A DNA stretch of 58,988 nucleotides, taken from an uncultured bacterium. Lineage in GTDB: Bacteria; Verrucomicrobiota; Kiritimatiellia; RFP12; UBA1067. Made by a program: the position numbers and the translations under genes. The notes under the pieces are model-generated. The model was given only the letters and a program-made list of their open reading frames with translations, was not told the origin of the DNA and searched no databases. Below are positions 24,001 through 31,937 of the stretch, piece by piece (the stretch's first letter is position 1; each line of letters opens with the position of its first letter). The stretch is taken from NCBI GenBank assembly GCA_902779865.1, contig CACZDG010000004.1, positions 1 through 58,988 of the forward strand. Reading direction: 5' to 3'.

Positions 24001-24298
24001 CGGTGTCGGAGCAGGAGCCGACCATGTAGAGCATGTCGTCAACGCCGTTCACTTCGTCCTCGATCGGCATGGCGATGGTGTTGAGGATCTCCTTGGCATT
24101 CGCGCCGGGGTAGCTGTAAGACACCGAGATTGACGGCGGCGTGAGCCGGGGATACTGCGAGATCGGCAGCCACTTGATGGCCATCACGCCGGCCATCGTC
24201 AGCACGATGGAGATCACCATCGCGAACCTGGGACGTTCCACGAATATACGCGAAAACGTCTTGATGTTGTCGATTGACTCTCTGATTCCTAGTTTCAT
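21080..24298 (-). CDS. RND multidrug efflux transporter (HAE1/AcrB type)
   Basis: 1072 residues, full length for an AcrB-like pump. There is a membrane segment after residue 25 (FAMVISIVLTMAGVMAIKWLPISQYP), a large periplasmic loop, then transmembrane helices with the proton-relay Asp pair in GVVVDDCIVVVERVQ (TM4) and the matching Lys in GLASKNAILLVEFAKD (TM10). The second loop carries GYNAVTPHLKFNLDRKK. It exports hydrophobic drugs, detergents or bile acids using the proton gradient, with the adaptor at 26778 and the channel at 19544. Its ATG overlaps the stop of the BASS gene by one base. Confidence 0.95.
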   Translation of the reverse strand: MKLGIRESIDNIKTFSRIFVERPRFAMVISIVLTMAGVMAIKWLPISQYPRLTPPSISVSYSYPGANAKEILNTIAMPIEDEVNGVDDMLYMVGSCSDTGDYQLQVSFEVESDRDMDMVKVQNRVAQAEAKLPTEVKQLGRRIRAQAEDMLGVICLRSPKGTMSRLQISDYIYGNIQPVLLRIPGVGEATVYGPRLSMRVWMDPDRMAAQGINSEEVIAAVTRQNVQASVGSVGASPIPAHGAKVYTLTAKGRLMKPEEFNEIVVRRDEKGGIVKLKDIARTEIGEQNYMFTGQFNGGNAVSIALQQKPGANAIATMDQIYKEMEYLAQSFPEDLEWITPYDATDYVRMCVKEIVETLLITFGLVVLVCYLFLQDWRATLIPCLTIPVSLCSTFILMAVLGYTINILTLFGLVLAIGVVVDDCIVVVERVQFLIETRGLNAKEATIQAMSDVTSAVIATTLVLLGIFVPVGFMSGITGRIYQQFSVTLSAAVCFSTLCALTLAPALCSLVLRESRPYKHGPLAWFNWCVERFKGLFVAAAKWLASRIFLAGVLLALTVMLTVSLFTKTQTAFLPDEDQRVIFASMEMPEGTARDRSRDAALRAVDLLRELPEVSSVLSITGWGMIGGRGENQTTLIIDLKGWDDRPLPEQHAAMLVGKIQGLLAAVPEPKWQVFMPPAIPGLGMANGISVHIQDKADADPMKMDEVKNKLLAKINANPNVLMAFSGYNAVTPHLKFNLDRKKTEMFHVPVATIYATLQNYLGSRYVNDVNLGTQVNRVTVAAEASARATPEAVERLYVRSSTGAMVPVGSLGTISHELGPRAISTRDKYVTAQLTILPKPGVPSGLVMNELRELFKTDMPEGFGYNWAALSYQEQRNEGTAAPLILLAVLFGYLFLVAQYESWTIPMPVMLSIFVAVFGALLGLKYWGIFASGKPYALSIYAQLGLVLLVGLASKNAILLVEFAKDKHENEGFSIVDAAGAAAGERLRALLMTALTTLLGTLPMMIATGAGAASRNHLGTTEFWGMFASVAFGILLVPGLYALFQTWRERVKRFFAYLSARARRRRDLKARA

Positions 24299-25281
24299 TA
24301 TTTCAATCCTCGTAACTTTTTCCTTGTACCGGCAACGAGCGCGTCAGCCGCGTTGAATATACCCGCAAGGAGCGCGCCGGAAACTGAATGCCACACGCAC
24401 GAGACGGCCGAGGCAACGGCCGCCTCCGGCATTGTGGGGAAGTGCTTGCCCGCAAGTACGGTAGCGAGACCAGCGTTCTGCATTCCAACTTCGATGGAAA
24501 TCGTACGCCGCTTCGACTGCGTGAACCGTGCCGCAACGCCGGAAAGATAGCCCAGCACATAACCAAGCGAATTGTGCAGGAACACGCCCACGAAGATGAG
24601 CACACCCGACTTCACAATGCTCGCGCCGTGTGCTGACACCACTCCGCCAACAATACACGCGAGCCCCAGCACCGCCACGCCCGGCATTACCTTCATCGCC
24701 TCGCGGTAGCCGCTCCTTTTCTCGAACATCGCGTTTAGCGCATAACCCACCGCAATAGGCAAGATGGTGACGATCAAAATTGACTTGAACATGCCGATTG
24801 CGTCCACGTCCACGGTCTCCCCCGCGAGCCACAGCATCAGGAACGGCGTCATCAGCGGCGCCGCAAGTGTCGAGACCGTCGTCATCCCCACGGAGAACGC
24901 AACGTCGCCCTTGCAGAGGAAACTCATGATATTTGAGGATACACCGCCGGGACAGCACCCCACGAGCATCAACCCCACGCCGACCTCGCGTGGCAGGCCG
25001 AGCACGCGAACTAGAATCCACGCGATGAGCGGCATGAACGTGAACTGCGCGAGCGCACCTATGACCATGTCCTGCGGACGCGACGCGAGGATCTTAAAGT
25101 CTTCATCCTTGAGCGTCATACCCATCGTAAGCATGATTACGCCGAGGACAGCAGTCTGCGTGTCACCGCGCACCCACCCGAACGCATCCGGCACGAAGTA
25201 CGTCCCTACCGCTACGCCCGCGATGAACAGCGGCGTCCATTTCGCAAGCCACGCCGAAACTGCCTGAAGAAACAGCATCAT
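24298..25281 (-). CDS. Bile acid:sodium symporter (BASS) family transporter
   Basis: 327 residues with about ten hydrophobic segments and BASS signatures: GVIMLTMGMTLKDEDF, VGCCPGGVSSNIMSFLCKGD (the crossover region that binds Na+), and ISIEVGMQNAGLATVLA. The family takes up bile acids, pantoate, pyruvate or other organic anions with sodium. I start at the ATG at 25281; a second ATG follows directly at 25278, and the upstream thioesterase stop overlaps here. Lying between a thioesterase gene and an RND pump gene, it suggests that the operon handles bile salts or organic acids, but substrate is not proven by sequence. Confidence 0.9.
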   Translation of the reverse strand: MMLFLQAVSAWLAKWTPLFIAGVAVGTYFVPDAFGWVRGDTQTAVLGVIMLTMGMTLKDEDFKILASRPQDMVIGALAQFTFMPLIAWILVRVLGLPREVGVGLMLVGCCPGGVSSNIMSFLCKGDVAFSVGMTTVSTLAAPLMTPFLMLWLAGETVDVDAIGMFKSILIVTILPIAVGYALNAMFEKRSGYREAMKVMPGVAVLGLACIVGGVVSAHGASIVKSGVLIFVGVFLHNSLGYVLGYLSGVAARFTQSKRRTISIEVGMQNAGLATVLAGKHFPTMPEAAVASAVSCVWHSVSGALLAGIFNAADALVAGTRKKLRGLK

Positions 25282-26054
25282 ACGCCCACCTCCCTCAACG
25301 GCACCATTGCGGCGGTGGCGAGGATCGCACCGTCTGACGGGCGACGGATGGCGTGGAGCATCTTTTCGCCATCGGCGCAAAACTCCGATACGAGCGCCTC
25401 TCCAGCCTTCGCCGCCTGACGAAAGACGATATCAATATCCCCTACCCCGCATTTTACAACATCCACTTTACACTTCACACTTTCCAACATCCACTCAACG
25501 TAATGAACGTTGTTCACGTGGTCATTGAAATCAAGGTCGCTATGACGCGTGAGGATTTCGGCGCTGCCCTCCACGGATGGCAAATGCGCGAACTTTCCGC
25601 CGATGTCGGACAACTCGAAGTCTGGTGTCCCCACTGGCACAAGGTCCGCAAACGTCTCCGGCAGCTTTGCGATCTTCTGTGCGGCCATATCAACGTACAA
25701 CCACTCGGAACTAGCGCGGAAAAGTTCATCGCCCTTCTCGTCAAGCCCAAGGAAGCAGCGCTTGGCAATGAGCCGACCTTTGGTCCCGCTCGGCCACGTG
25801 CGCACCGTGACGGTCTCGCCCCACGGCACGTAGCGTATCACGCCCACCCTGAGGCGCGATAGCATCCACGTGAGGCCCTCCGCCTGAAGATCCTGAATGC
25901 CCCAGCCGAGGCGCGCCGCATTTACTCCCGCCGCTTCCTGCATATAGTTGCACAGCGTAGGCAACGTCACGTGGTTCGCGATGCCGGCCTCGTACGACCG
26001 CACCGTGAACGCCACGTCACAGGCATTGGGAATATTTTCCGCGCCGCAGTTCAT
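25278..26054 (-). CDS. Acyl-ACP thioesterase (FatA/FatB-like, double hot-dog)
   Basis: 258 residues with two hot-dog folds. First half: EAGIANHVTLPTLCNYMQEAA, GLTWMLSRLRVGVIRYVPWG and VRTWPSGTKGRLIAKRCFLG. The second half starts near residue 165 with RHSDLDFNDHVNNVHYVEW, holding the Asn and His of the plant/bacterial FatA-type catalytic site. The enzyme releases free fatty acids from acyl-ACP and influences membrane lipid supply. It is embedded in an efflux operon, 9 bases after the superoxide dismutase stop, which is unusual and may link envelope lipid adjustment with detergent export. Confidence 0.88.
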   Translation of the reverse strand: MNCGAENIPNACDVAFTVRSYEAGIANHVTLPTLCNYMQEAAGVNAARLGWGIQDLQAEGLTWMLSRLRVGVIRYVPWGETVTVRTWPSGTKGRLIAKRCFLGLDEKGDELFRASSEWLYVDMAAQKIAKLPETFADLVPVGTPDFELSDIGGKFAHLPSVEGSAEILTRHSDLDFNDHVNNVHYVEWMLESVKCKVDVVKCGVGDIDIVFRQAAKAGEALVSEFCADGEKMLHAIRRPSDGAILATAAMVPLREVGV

Positions 26055-26063
26055 GCCTCATGC

Positions 26064-26768
26064 CTATGCGAAACGGCGGGAGGCAGAGTTCCAGTCGAGG
26101 AGTCCACCGACGACCGCCTTGACGTAATCGGCGCGGACATTCTGCCAGTCGAGGTAGTAGGCGTGCTCCCAAACGTCCACCACGAGGAGCGGCTTCACGT
26201 CGGCGCGCGTGATCGGCGTTTCGGCGTTGGGCGTACTTTCCACGGACACCTTGCCGTTCTCGGCAACAAGCCATCCCCAGCCGCTGCCAAAGCGCTTGAT
26301 GGCGGCATCCGCAAGCGCATTCTTGCAGGCGTCAACCGAACCGAACGCCGCATCTATCGCCGCCTGCAGTTTTGTGGACGGCGCACCGCCCTTCCCCGCA
26401 GGAGCAAGCGAGTTCCAGTAGAACGTGTGGTTCCACGTCTGCGCGGCGTTGTTGAAGATAGCGGTGTCACCATGTTCAGCGGCGGTGCGGACGATCTCCT
26501 CGAGAGGACGTCCCTCGTACTGCGTTCCGGTGATGAGGCTGTTCAGCGTCTTCACGTATCCGGCATGGTGCTTCCCGTAGTGGAACGAAATCGTCCTTGC
26601 CGAAATGACTGGCGCAAGGGCGTCATCAGCGTAAGGAAGGTGTTCAAGCGTTATTTCCTTCATCTTCTTTTCTCCTTCTGCGGCAAAAACCATTCCCGAC
26701 ACTGCAGCTCCTGCCGCCATGCCAATGAATTGTCGCCTTGCCACTTTGCATTGATTGCGGTTTTTCAT
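26064..26768 (-). CDS. sodB: Fe/Mn superoxide dismutase with Tat signal
   Basis: 234 residues. An N-terminal twin-arginine signal (VARRQFIGMAAGAAVSG) precedes the SOD fold. Metal ligands appear as His in SFHYGKHHAGYV, His in WNHTFYWNSL, and Asp plus His in DVWEHAYYLDW. The NNAAQTWNHTFYWNSL and GSGWGWLV segments favour the iron (SodB) type, although metal choice is not settled by sequence alone. It converts superoxide to peroxide and oxygen, probably in the periplasm, which is uncommon for a SodB-like enzyme. It is 10 bases downstream of the adaptor gene of the efflux pump and co-transcribed with it. Confidence 0.93.
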   Translation of the reverse strand: MKNRNQCKVARRQFIGMAAGAAVSGMVFAAEGEKKMKEITLEHLPYADDALAPVISARTISFHYGKHHAGYVKTLNSLITGTQYEGRPLEEIVRTAAEHGDTAIFNNAAQTWNHTFYWNSLAPAGKGGAPSTKLQAAIDAAFGSVDACKNALADAAIKRFGSGWGWLVAENGKVSVESTPNAETPITRADVKPLLVVDVWEHAYYLDWQNVRADYVKAVVGGLLDWNSASRRFA

Positions 26769-26777
26769 AAAGTCAGA

Positions 26778-27989
26778 TTATTCCTGTACCTTGGCCCTGT
26801 ATTTGGGGTCGAGGTCGTCGTTCATCGTAGGCTGCACAACCTTCACCTTCATTCCGGGCACAAGCTTGCCGGTGCCGGAAATCACCACTCTCTCGCCGAC
26901 TTTGACGCCCTTGACCACGGGACACCACCCCTCGCTCATCTCACGCACCTCAACGACGCGCTGCTCCACGGTGCCGTCGTCCTTCAAAATCCAAACCCCC
27001 TGGCTTCCGCCCACCAGGTCAAAGACGGACTGCTGTGGAATGCAGGGTAGTTTCGGTGGCGTCTTGTAGTCGGTGAGAAGCGTCACGTAGCTGTTGGGGA
27101 TGAGCAGGCGGTCAGGGTTGGGGAAGGAAAGGCGCATGATGATCGTCGCGGTGTCGCGGCTCATCTCGTTGTCGTCGAAGTCCCACTTGCCCTGGCCAGA
27201 ATATTCACTACCGTCCGGCAGCAACAAACGCATGCGGTAGTCAGGGGCCTTGCCCTTCTTCATCGCGGCGCGCCAACCAACGTAGGCGCGGTCGGTAAGC
27301 GGGAAGGTGACGCGGATTGGATCAATCTGCACGATGCGAGCGAGCGCCCCCTTCGACGGTGCCACGTAGTCGCCTACGTGGGCTGAGGTCTTACCGATCT
27401 GTCCGCTTATGGGCGCGATTACCTTCGCCTTCTTGAGGTCGTACTCGGCCACGACGAGGTTTGCCTTGGCCTGAAGGACGGACGCCTTTGCCTTTTCGGC
27501 ACCAGCCTCGGCATTGTCGCGCTCCAACTGGGTGATGCCGCGGGAGTCGGCCTTCTGCATTCGCTCCCAATATCGTTCCGCGCGACGGGCTTCGGCCTCG
27601 GCGGCTTCGAGGTCTGCCTTACGCTGGTTCACCACGGCGCGATAACGCTCGTCATCAAGCACGTAGAGGGTCTGTCCCTCCTTCACGATGTCGCCCTCGT
27701 TGAAGCACATTTCCTTTATGTAGCCGTCCACCTGCGGAAGCAAGTCAACTTCCTGAATCGGTTCGGCATGGGCGACAAACCGTTCGGGAAGATTGTAGAG
27801 ACGCATTTGGGCGTTCGTCACCGCGACAGTGGCGACGGGCATCTGCGGTGCGGCCACCTCCGGCGGTTTCTGGTTCTTCAGCCACATTTCATGCCCGAAC
27901 CACCCGCCAGTGCCACAGGCTGCGGCCAGGACAATTGTCGCGATAACCGATCCGACAATAGACTTCTTCGATTCTTTTTTTTCTGCCAT
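26778..27989 (-). CDS. RND efflux membrane fusion (adaptor) protein
   Basis: 403 residues. An N-terminal membrane anchor (residues about 10-30, GSVIATIVLAAACGTGGWF) leads to HlyD/AcrA-type domains: a beta-barrel/lipoyl half (VDLLPQVDGYIKEMCFNEGDIVKEGQTLYVLDD), a helical hairpin (YRAVVNQRKADLEAAEAEARRAERYWERM), the second lipoyl half (VIAPISGQIGKTSAHVGDYV), and a membrane-proximal C-terminus. It joins the inner-membrane pump to the outer-membrane channel. It is the first structural gene after the TetR regulator, 27 bases away, and heads an operon that continues through SOD, thioesterase, BASS, pump and channel. Confidence 0.93.
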   Translation of the reverse strand: MAEKKESKKSIVGSVIATIVLAAACGTGGWFGHEMWLKNQKPPEVAAPQMPVATVAVTNAQMRLYNLPERFVAHAEPIQEVDLLPQVDGYIKEMCFNEGDIVKEGQTLYVLDDERYRAVVNQRKADLEAAEAEARRAERYWERMQKADSRGITQLERDNAEAGAEKAKASVLQAKANLVVAEYDLKKAKVIAPISGQIGKTSAHVGDYVAPSKGALARIVQIDPIRVTFPLTDRAYVGWRAAMKKGKAPDYRMRLLLPDGSEYSGQGKWDFDDNEMSRDTATIIMRLSFPNPDRLLIPNSYVTLLTDYKTPPKLPCIPQQSVFDLVGGSQGVWILKDDGTVEQRVVEVREMSEGWCPVVKGVKVGERVVISGTGKLVPGMKVKVVQPTMNDDLDPKYRAKVQE

Positions 27990-28016
27990 TATTCACTCCT
28001 GTTCTCTAAACTGAAA

Positions 28017-28637
28017 TCATTTTTTTCTGATGCTTTCCCACACGGCCCAATAGGCGTTACTCAAAGTCTCGCCAAGGTCGCATGGGAGGAAATGGTCTAT
28101 GCGGCTTTGCACAAGGCCATCCCAAACGGCAATGCACATGGCCGCAACCTGCTCAGGCGCAACGGAATCCTTCACGCGACCAGCGCGTATATCGTTGCGC
28201 ACTGCGTCCATGAATGCCTGGAATGGGCCAAAACGCCGATTTGTGAGAAGCTCTTCGCGGACGTGCGACATCGACGCCTCGCGCCACTTCACCTGCGTCT
28301 TCATCAACATGAAGAACGCACTGCCCTTTGGATCCTCGACAATCAACTCCGCATTCTTCACCATCATGTTCGCAATTGCCGGGAACGAAAGTTCGTCTTT
28401 GGGCATCAATTCCGAAATCTGCCGTTGGAACTTGGCAAGCATCTCGTCCACAAGCGCCACAAGCAGTACTTCCTTGGACTCGAAGTGCCAGTACACCGCA
28501 CCCTTCGTCATCTTCAGGCGTGCGGCAATGTCATTGAAGGTCGTGTGGTCGTAACCTTTGCCGGCAAAGAGCGACAGCGCACTCGCAAGTATGCGCGCAC
28601 GCGTCTTTTCTGCATCCTTCTGTGCCCTTCTAGCCAA
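28017..28637 (-). CDS. TetR/AcrR family transcriptional repressor
   Basis: 206 residues. The N-terminal helix-turn-helix is typical (ILASALSLFAGKGYDHTTFNDIAARLKMTKGAVYWHFESKEVLLVAL, residues about 15-62), followed by a helical ligand-binding C-terminal domain. Start is TTG at 28637, with AAGGA 8 bases upstream. AcrR-type proteins repress efflux genes until a drug or bile acid binds. The gene precedes the pump operon on the same strand, and an operator-like palindrome lies inside its promoter, so it likely represses itself and the whole run through 19544. Confidence 0.9.
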   Translation of the reverse strand: MARRAQKDAEKTRARILASALSLFAGKGYDHTTFNDIAARLKMTKGAVYWHFESKEVLLVALVDEMLAKFQRQISELMPKDELSFPAIANMMVKNAELIVEDPKGSAFFMLMKTQVKWREASMSHVREELLTNRRFGPFQAFMDAVRNDIRAGRVKDSVAPEQVAAMCIAVWDGLVQSRIDHFLPCDLGETLSNAYWAVWESIRKK

Positions 28638-28669
28638 ATGTTATTCCTTATTTGTCAAAAACGCCGTAC

Positions 28670-28699
28670 ATTATACATACCTTCAGGTAGGTATGTCAA
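28670..28699 (-). promoter_or_regulatory. Consensus promoter with embedded TetR operator
   Basis: On the minus strand a perfect TTGACA (28694-28699) and a perfect TATAAT (28670-28675) are 18 bp apart. The spacer is filled by an inverted repeat, ACATACCT and AGGTATGT arms (28675-28696), of the kind bound by AcrR-type TetR regulators. Repressor binding here would block RNA polymerase directly. Confidence 0.85.
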
Positions 28700-29033
28700 G
28701 TATTGTTTGAAGAATTTTCTATTCGGTAAGGCAAGGTATAATGGCATGACGCTATTGATTACTGATTGATTAATGAAAAGTTATTCAGGATGTTCCCAGA
28801 CATTCAGGATGTTCAGGGTTCGAAACCTGTAGATAACTAGTAGATAATTTGCGAAAAAGTTTTCATATCTTCCTCTTGATTTTTACAACATCTCTTGGAA
28901 TCCCTTGCAAATAAAGGGTCAAATGCATATTTGCCATTTACATGTTGTCGCATAACATTGTATTTCCATGAATTTTATATTTTGTTTACAACTTCATTAT
29001 GTTTTCTCTATAAATATGGTATAATACGGACCC
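28700..29033. other. AT-rich divergent intergenic region
   Basis: No gene is credible here. Transcription leaves this stretch in both directions (TetR to the left, mnmG to the right). It contains a CATTCAGGATGTTC-like direct repeat (about 28785-28815), two TAGATAA motifs (about 28830-28850), runs of A and T, and the mnmG promoter. It could be part of a replication origin region, but good DnaA boxes are not seen here. Confidence 0.5.
29017..29025 (+). promoter_or_regulatory. Extended -10 promoter of mnmG
   Basis: TGGTATAAT (extended -10) lies 8 bases before the ATG at 29034, with no ribosome binding site between, so the mRNA would be leaderless or nearly so. A second, upstream possibility is TTTACA (28985) with TATAAA (29009). 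Confidence 0.6.
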
Positions 29034-31877
29034 ATGCAACAGCAATATGACATTATCATAGTAGGCGGCGGACATGCCGGTGCAGAAGCGTCGCTCATCG
29101 CAGCAAGAATGGGCGCACATACGCTTTTGGTGACAGGTCTTCTTGACGCCATCGCCCGTATGCCTTGCAATCCGTCCATCGGCGGTTTGGCAAAAAGCCA
29201 TCTTGTATTTGAGTTGGATGCCCTTGGCGGTGAAATGGGATTCAATGCCGACTTGACCTCACTTCAGGAAAAGACACTCAATACCAGCCGTGGACCCGCC
29301 GTTCAGGCCACGCGGGCCCAATGTGATAAAAAAGAATATACTCTCCGAATGCAACGGGTAATCGCCTCGCAACCCAATCTGGATATCATTGAAGATGCTG
29401 TAATCGGGATTGAGACATGCATCACCCAATCATCAAATGCTGAATCAGAAACATCCACCCGTTACCAAATTACCGGCATACAAACCGAACACCATGGTTT
29501 CATTCCTGCAAAGTGCGTAATTCTCACGACAGGAACATCCTTGCGCGGCCGCATCTTCATAGGGAAAGAATCCACACCTTCAGGGGGAGATGGTCGCCCA
29601 GCTGTTGACCAATTAAGTGAATCACTCAAAAAACACGGCTTCAAACTCATACGACTTAAGACTGGTACACCCCCTAGACTGGCAGCCAATTCTATTGATT
29701 TCACAAGAACGTCAATGCAATCAGGTGAGGAGAATCCACCATACTTTTCCCTTCGTACAAGATTTTACGAAGGTGAATTAGCATCAAATTTCCAATCTGT
29801 CGAAATTCCTCACAGTTTTAATAATGAACTTCCAACATCTAACCGCGAGAGTGCTATTTCAACTTTTTCTTCTGGCACTAATGGGATCACCGTATTATCT
29901 ACAGAGGTTAGCGCGAATAATTATTCTTCTATAGCTGCTATTCGTGATGCAACAACTACTATCACATCAGTAAGGAAAACTAATTTCCAATCTTCTGAAC
30001 GTGTTTCCACGTGGAAACATGCGATTGGTATTCATGATGAAATCACCAACGTTCCACACACACATTCCCTTTCACACACACTCATTCATCACAATACTAT
30101 CCACGAATTACCCTGCGTTACAACCCATCAACCCACTGATATATCATCCATGCACCGTACAAAGACAGAAAGGTCAGATCATAAAGAAAACTCTTCCAAT
30201 CAACCTTATGGACGTACAAACTCCAATACGTGTACCACCAATTACAAAGATATCATTGATGATATTACGGATAACAATGCTCACCACATTTTCAACCATA
30301 TAAACCATTCTACATCCAATTGTAGTGATATAAATTTTACGTCTAATGACATTCATGAGCAAAACTCCAACATAAAACAATGTCATCATAGTTACCATTT
30401 CTCAAATGATGCGACGACCCTCTCAAATAATAATCTCCATGAAACGCGAAAAGAAAATATTCTACACTCCTCTCCTGTTGTAGAGACCGCTCATCCATGT
30501 TGTAAACCTGAACACAATCTTGATTCATCAAGTCTAATCCAAAAACTAGGCATAAACATACCTAATATCAATCCTAGTTCTATCAATCATATATGTTTTG
30601 ATTCTTATTCATCCCTATCCCTCAATAAAACTATTTCTGTTTCCACGTGGAAACATGCAATGCCGACTGCACAGCTGCATTACGCCCCATGGCTGCTAAA
30701 TTCGCCCAAAATGGCGTGTTTTGCAACTCGCACTACATCCAAAACGCATGAAATAATACAATCTCACTTGAAGGACAGCGCCCTATATGGTGGTGCAATT
30801 GAAGGTACAGGAGTTCGATATTGTCCCTCAATTGAAGATAAAATCGTGCGCTTCCCTGATGCATCTAGCCACCATGTGATGCTTGAACCTGAAGACCGAG
30901 CGGGAACTATCATATATCCAAACGGTCTTTCAAACAGCTTGCCTAAGGAAGTACAGGAAGAACTTGTCCATTCCGTTCCAGGTCTTGAACACGCAAAGTT
31001 TCTTGCATACGCATATGCAATAGAATATGACGGTATAGATGCACGTGAATTAAAACATACTCTTGAATCAAAACGTATTTCAGGATTGTACTTTGCGGGG
31101 CAAGTCAATGGAACAACAGGATACGAAGAAGCCGCCGCACAGGGAATTATGGCTGGTATCAACGCTGTTTTTGCAATCCGTAACGAGAAACCATTGGTGT
31201 TAAGCCGACAGGATGCCTACATAGGTGTGCTAATAGATGATCTGGTCACTAAAGGAACAGACGAGCCGTATCGTATGTTTACTAGTCGCGCTGAACGACG
31301 TCTCATTCTTCGACAGGACAACGCAAGATTTCGTTTGTCAAACGCTGCCAACCGGATAGGTGTCCTTCCGATGGCAATTAGAGAACAGACTCATCGTATC
31401 GAAAAGATTATATCATATATCGAGTGTGAAACGAACCTTGACATACAATCCAAACGAAAAGCTCTCAATCATTTTCTAAACTCATGTAACGCACTTTCTA
31501 CAGATTTTGAAGGAACGCCGTCATCCATTCCAATTGAACTTGACGAACTATTTTCAATAGCAGAAACTGCAACTGAAATAAAAACACCTTTAGACACGTA
31601 TGAACGGTTGACCATTCTTGAACAACTTTGGATACGACATCATTACGCTAGTTACATACGGCAAGAAAATATTGCGGCAGAAAGGGCAAAGCGTGATGAG
31701 AACATCCAAATTCCTCGCTGGCTTGACTTCGACTCATGTACAGCTGTGCGATATGAAAGCCGGGAAAAACTCAAGAAATACCGTCCGGAAACACTTGCCC
31801 AAGCAAAACAGATTCCTGGAGTAAATCCTGCAGACATCGCAGTTCTTGCTATAATAATCAAGCGAGGTCATATATAA
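29034..31877 (+). CDS. mnmG: tRNA uridine modification enzyme MnmG (GidA) with large internal insert
   Basis: 947 residues, against roughly 620-650 for the family. Residues 1-243 carry the FAD-binding N-terminus ([52 protein letters not shown]). The conserved sequence resumes near residue 560 with [60 protein letters not shown] and a normal C-terminus. Between them lies a roughly 310-residue Asn/Ser/His/Thr-rich segment. MnmG with MnmE adds the carboxymethylaminomethyl group to U34 of tRNAs. mnmG is often close to the chromosomal origin, as here (dnaA is 2.5 kb on). No ribosome binding site precedes the ATG. Confidence 0.95.
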   Translation: MQQQYDIIIVGGGHAGAEASLIAARMGAHTLLVTGLLDAIARMPCNPSIGGLAKSHLVFELDALGGEMGFNADLTSLQEKTLNTSRGPAVQATRAQCDKKEYTLRMQRVIASQPNLDIIEDAVIGIETCITQSSNAESETSTRYQITGIQTEHHGFIPAKCVILTTGTSLRGRIFIGKESTPSGGDGRPAVDQLSESLKKHGFKLIRLKTGTPPRLAANSIDFTRTSMQSGEENPPYFSLRTRFYEGELASNFQSVEIPHSFNNELPTSNRESAISTFSSGTNGITVLSTEVSANNYSSIAAIRDATTTITSVRKTNFQSSERVSTWKHAIGIHDEITNVPHTHSLSHTLIHHNTIHELPCVTTHQPTDISSMHRTKTERSDHKENSSNQPYGRTNSNTCTTNYKDIIDDITDNNAHHIFNHINHSTSNCSDINFTSNDIHEQNSNIKQCHHSYHFSNDATTLSNNNLHETRKENILHSSPVVETAHPCCKPEHNLDSSSLIQKLGINIPNINPSSINHICFDSYSSLSLNKTISVSTWKHAMPTAQLHYAPWLLNSPKMACFATRTTSKTHEIIQSHLKDSALYGGAIEGTGVRYCPSIEDKIVRFPDASSHHVMLEPEDRAGTIIYPNGLSNSLPKEVQEELVHSVPGLEHAKFLAYAYAIEYDGIDARELKHTLESKRISGLYFAGQVNGTTGYEEAAAQGIMAGINAVFAIRNEKPLVLSRQDAYIGVLIDDLVTKGTDEPYRMFTSRAERRLILRQDNARFRLSNAANRIGVLPMAIREQTHRIEKIISYIECETNLDIQSKRKALNHFLNSCNALSTDFEGTPSSIPIELDELFSIAETATEIKTPLDTYERLTILEQLWIRHHYASYIRQENIAAERAKRDENIQIPRWLDFDSCTAVRYESREKLKKYRPETLAQAKQIPGVNPADIAVLAIIIKRGHI
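30002..30019. promoter_or_regulatory. parS-like palindrome 1
   Basis: A perfect 18-bp palindrome, TGTTTCCACGTGGAAACA. Its core shares CCACGTGG with ParB-binding parS sites (consensus near TGTTTCACGTGAAACA or TGTTCCACGTGGAACA). In the mnmG frame it encodes VSTWKH. Confidence 0.7.
30638..30655. promoter_or_regulatory. parS-like palindrome 2
   Basis: An identical second copy of the 18-bp palindrome, 636 bases from the first and in the same codon frame (again VSTWKH). The identity extends two bases further (TGC after the site), while the surrounding insert is unrelated. Confidence 0.7.
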
Positions 31878-31921
31878 ATTATGCGTCAAATTTTGAAAGC
31901 GCAGAAGTGCCGGAATTGTGA

Positions 31922-31927
31922 TATACT
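31922..31927 (+). promoter_or_regulatory. Extended -10 element before the antiporter gene
   Basis: TGATATACT (TGn plus TATACT) lies 10 bases before the ATG at 31938, with no Shine-Dalgarno between. A TTGAAA at 31893 is too far for a normal -35, so this would be an extended -10 promoter. Confidence 0.4.
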
Positions 31928-31937
31928 TAAAAGCGTT

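Larger units (their letters stand above)
29763..30708 (+). other. In-frame insert within mnmG
   Basis: Approximate limits of the segment absent from ordinary MnmG. It stays open for some 310 codons although strongly AT-rich, so it is translated. The encoded protein is polar and low in hydrophobic residues, probably disordered, with many Asn, Ser, His and Thr. No intein block or splice junction residues were seen at its ends. It holds the two parS-like palindromes at 30002 and 30638. Confidence 0.75.

Noticed and set aside
22346-24133. A 595-codon plus-strand open frame over the RND pump gene
   Set aside because: Antisense shadow rich in Arg, His and Glu with no domain; the pump gene is certain.
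28785-28830. A tRNA-like T arm (GGTTCGAAACC) in the divergent region
   Set aside because: No matching acceptor, D or anticodon arms are found around it.
29763-30708. An intein in MnmG
   Set aside because: There is no Cys/Ser start with the intein A block, no homing endonuclease motif, and no His-Asn plus Cys/Ser/Thr end.
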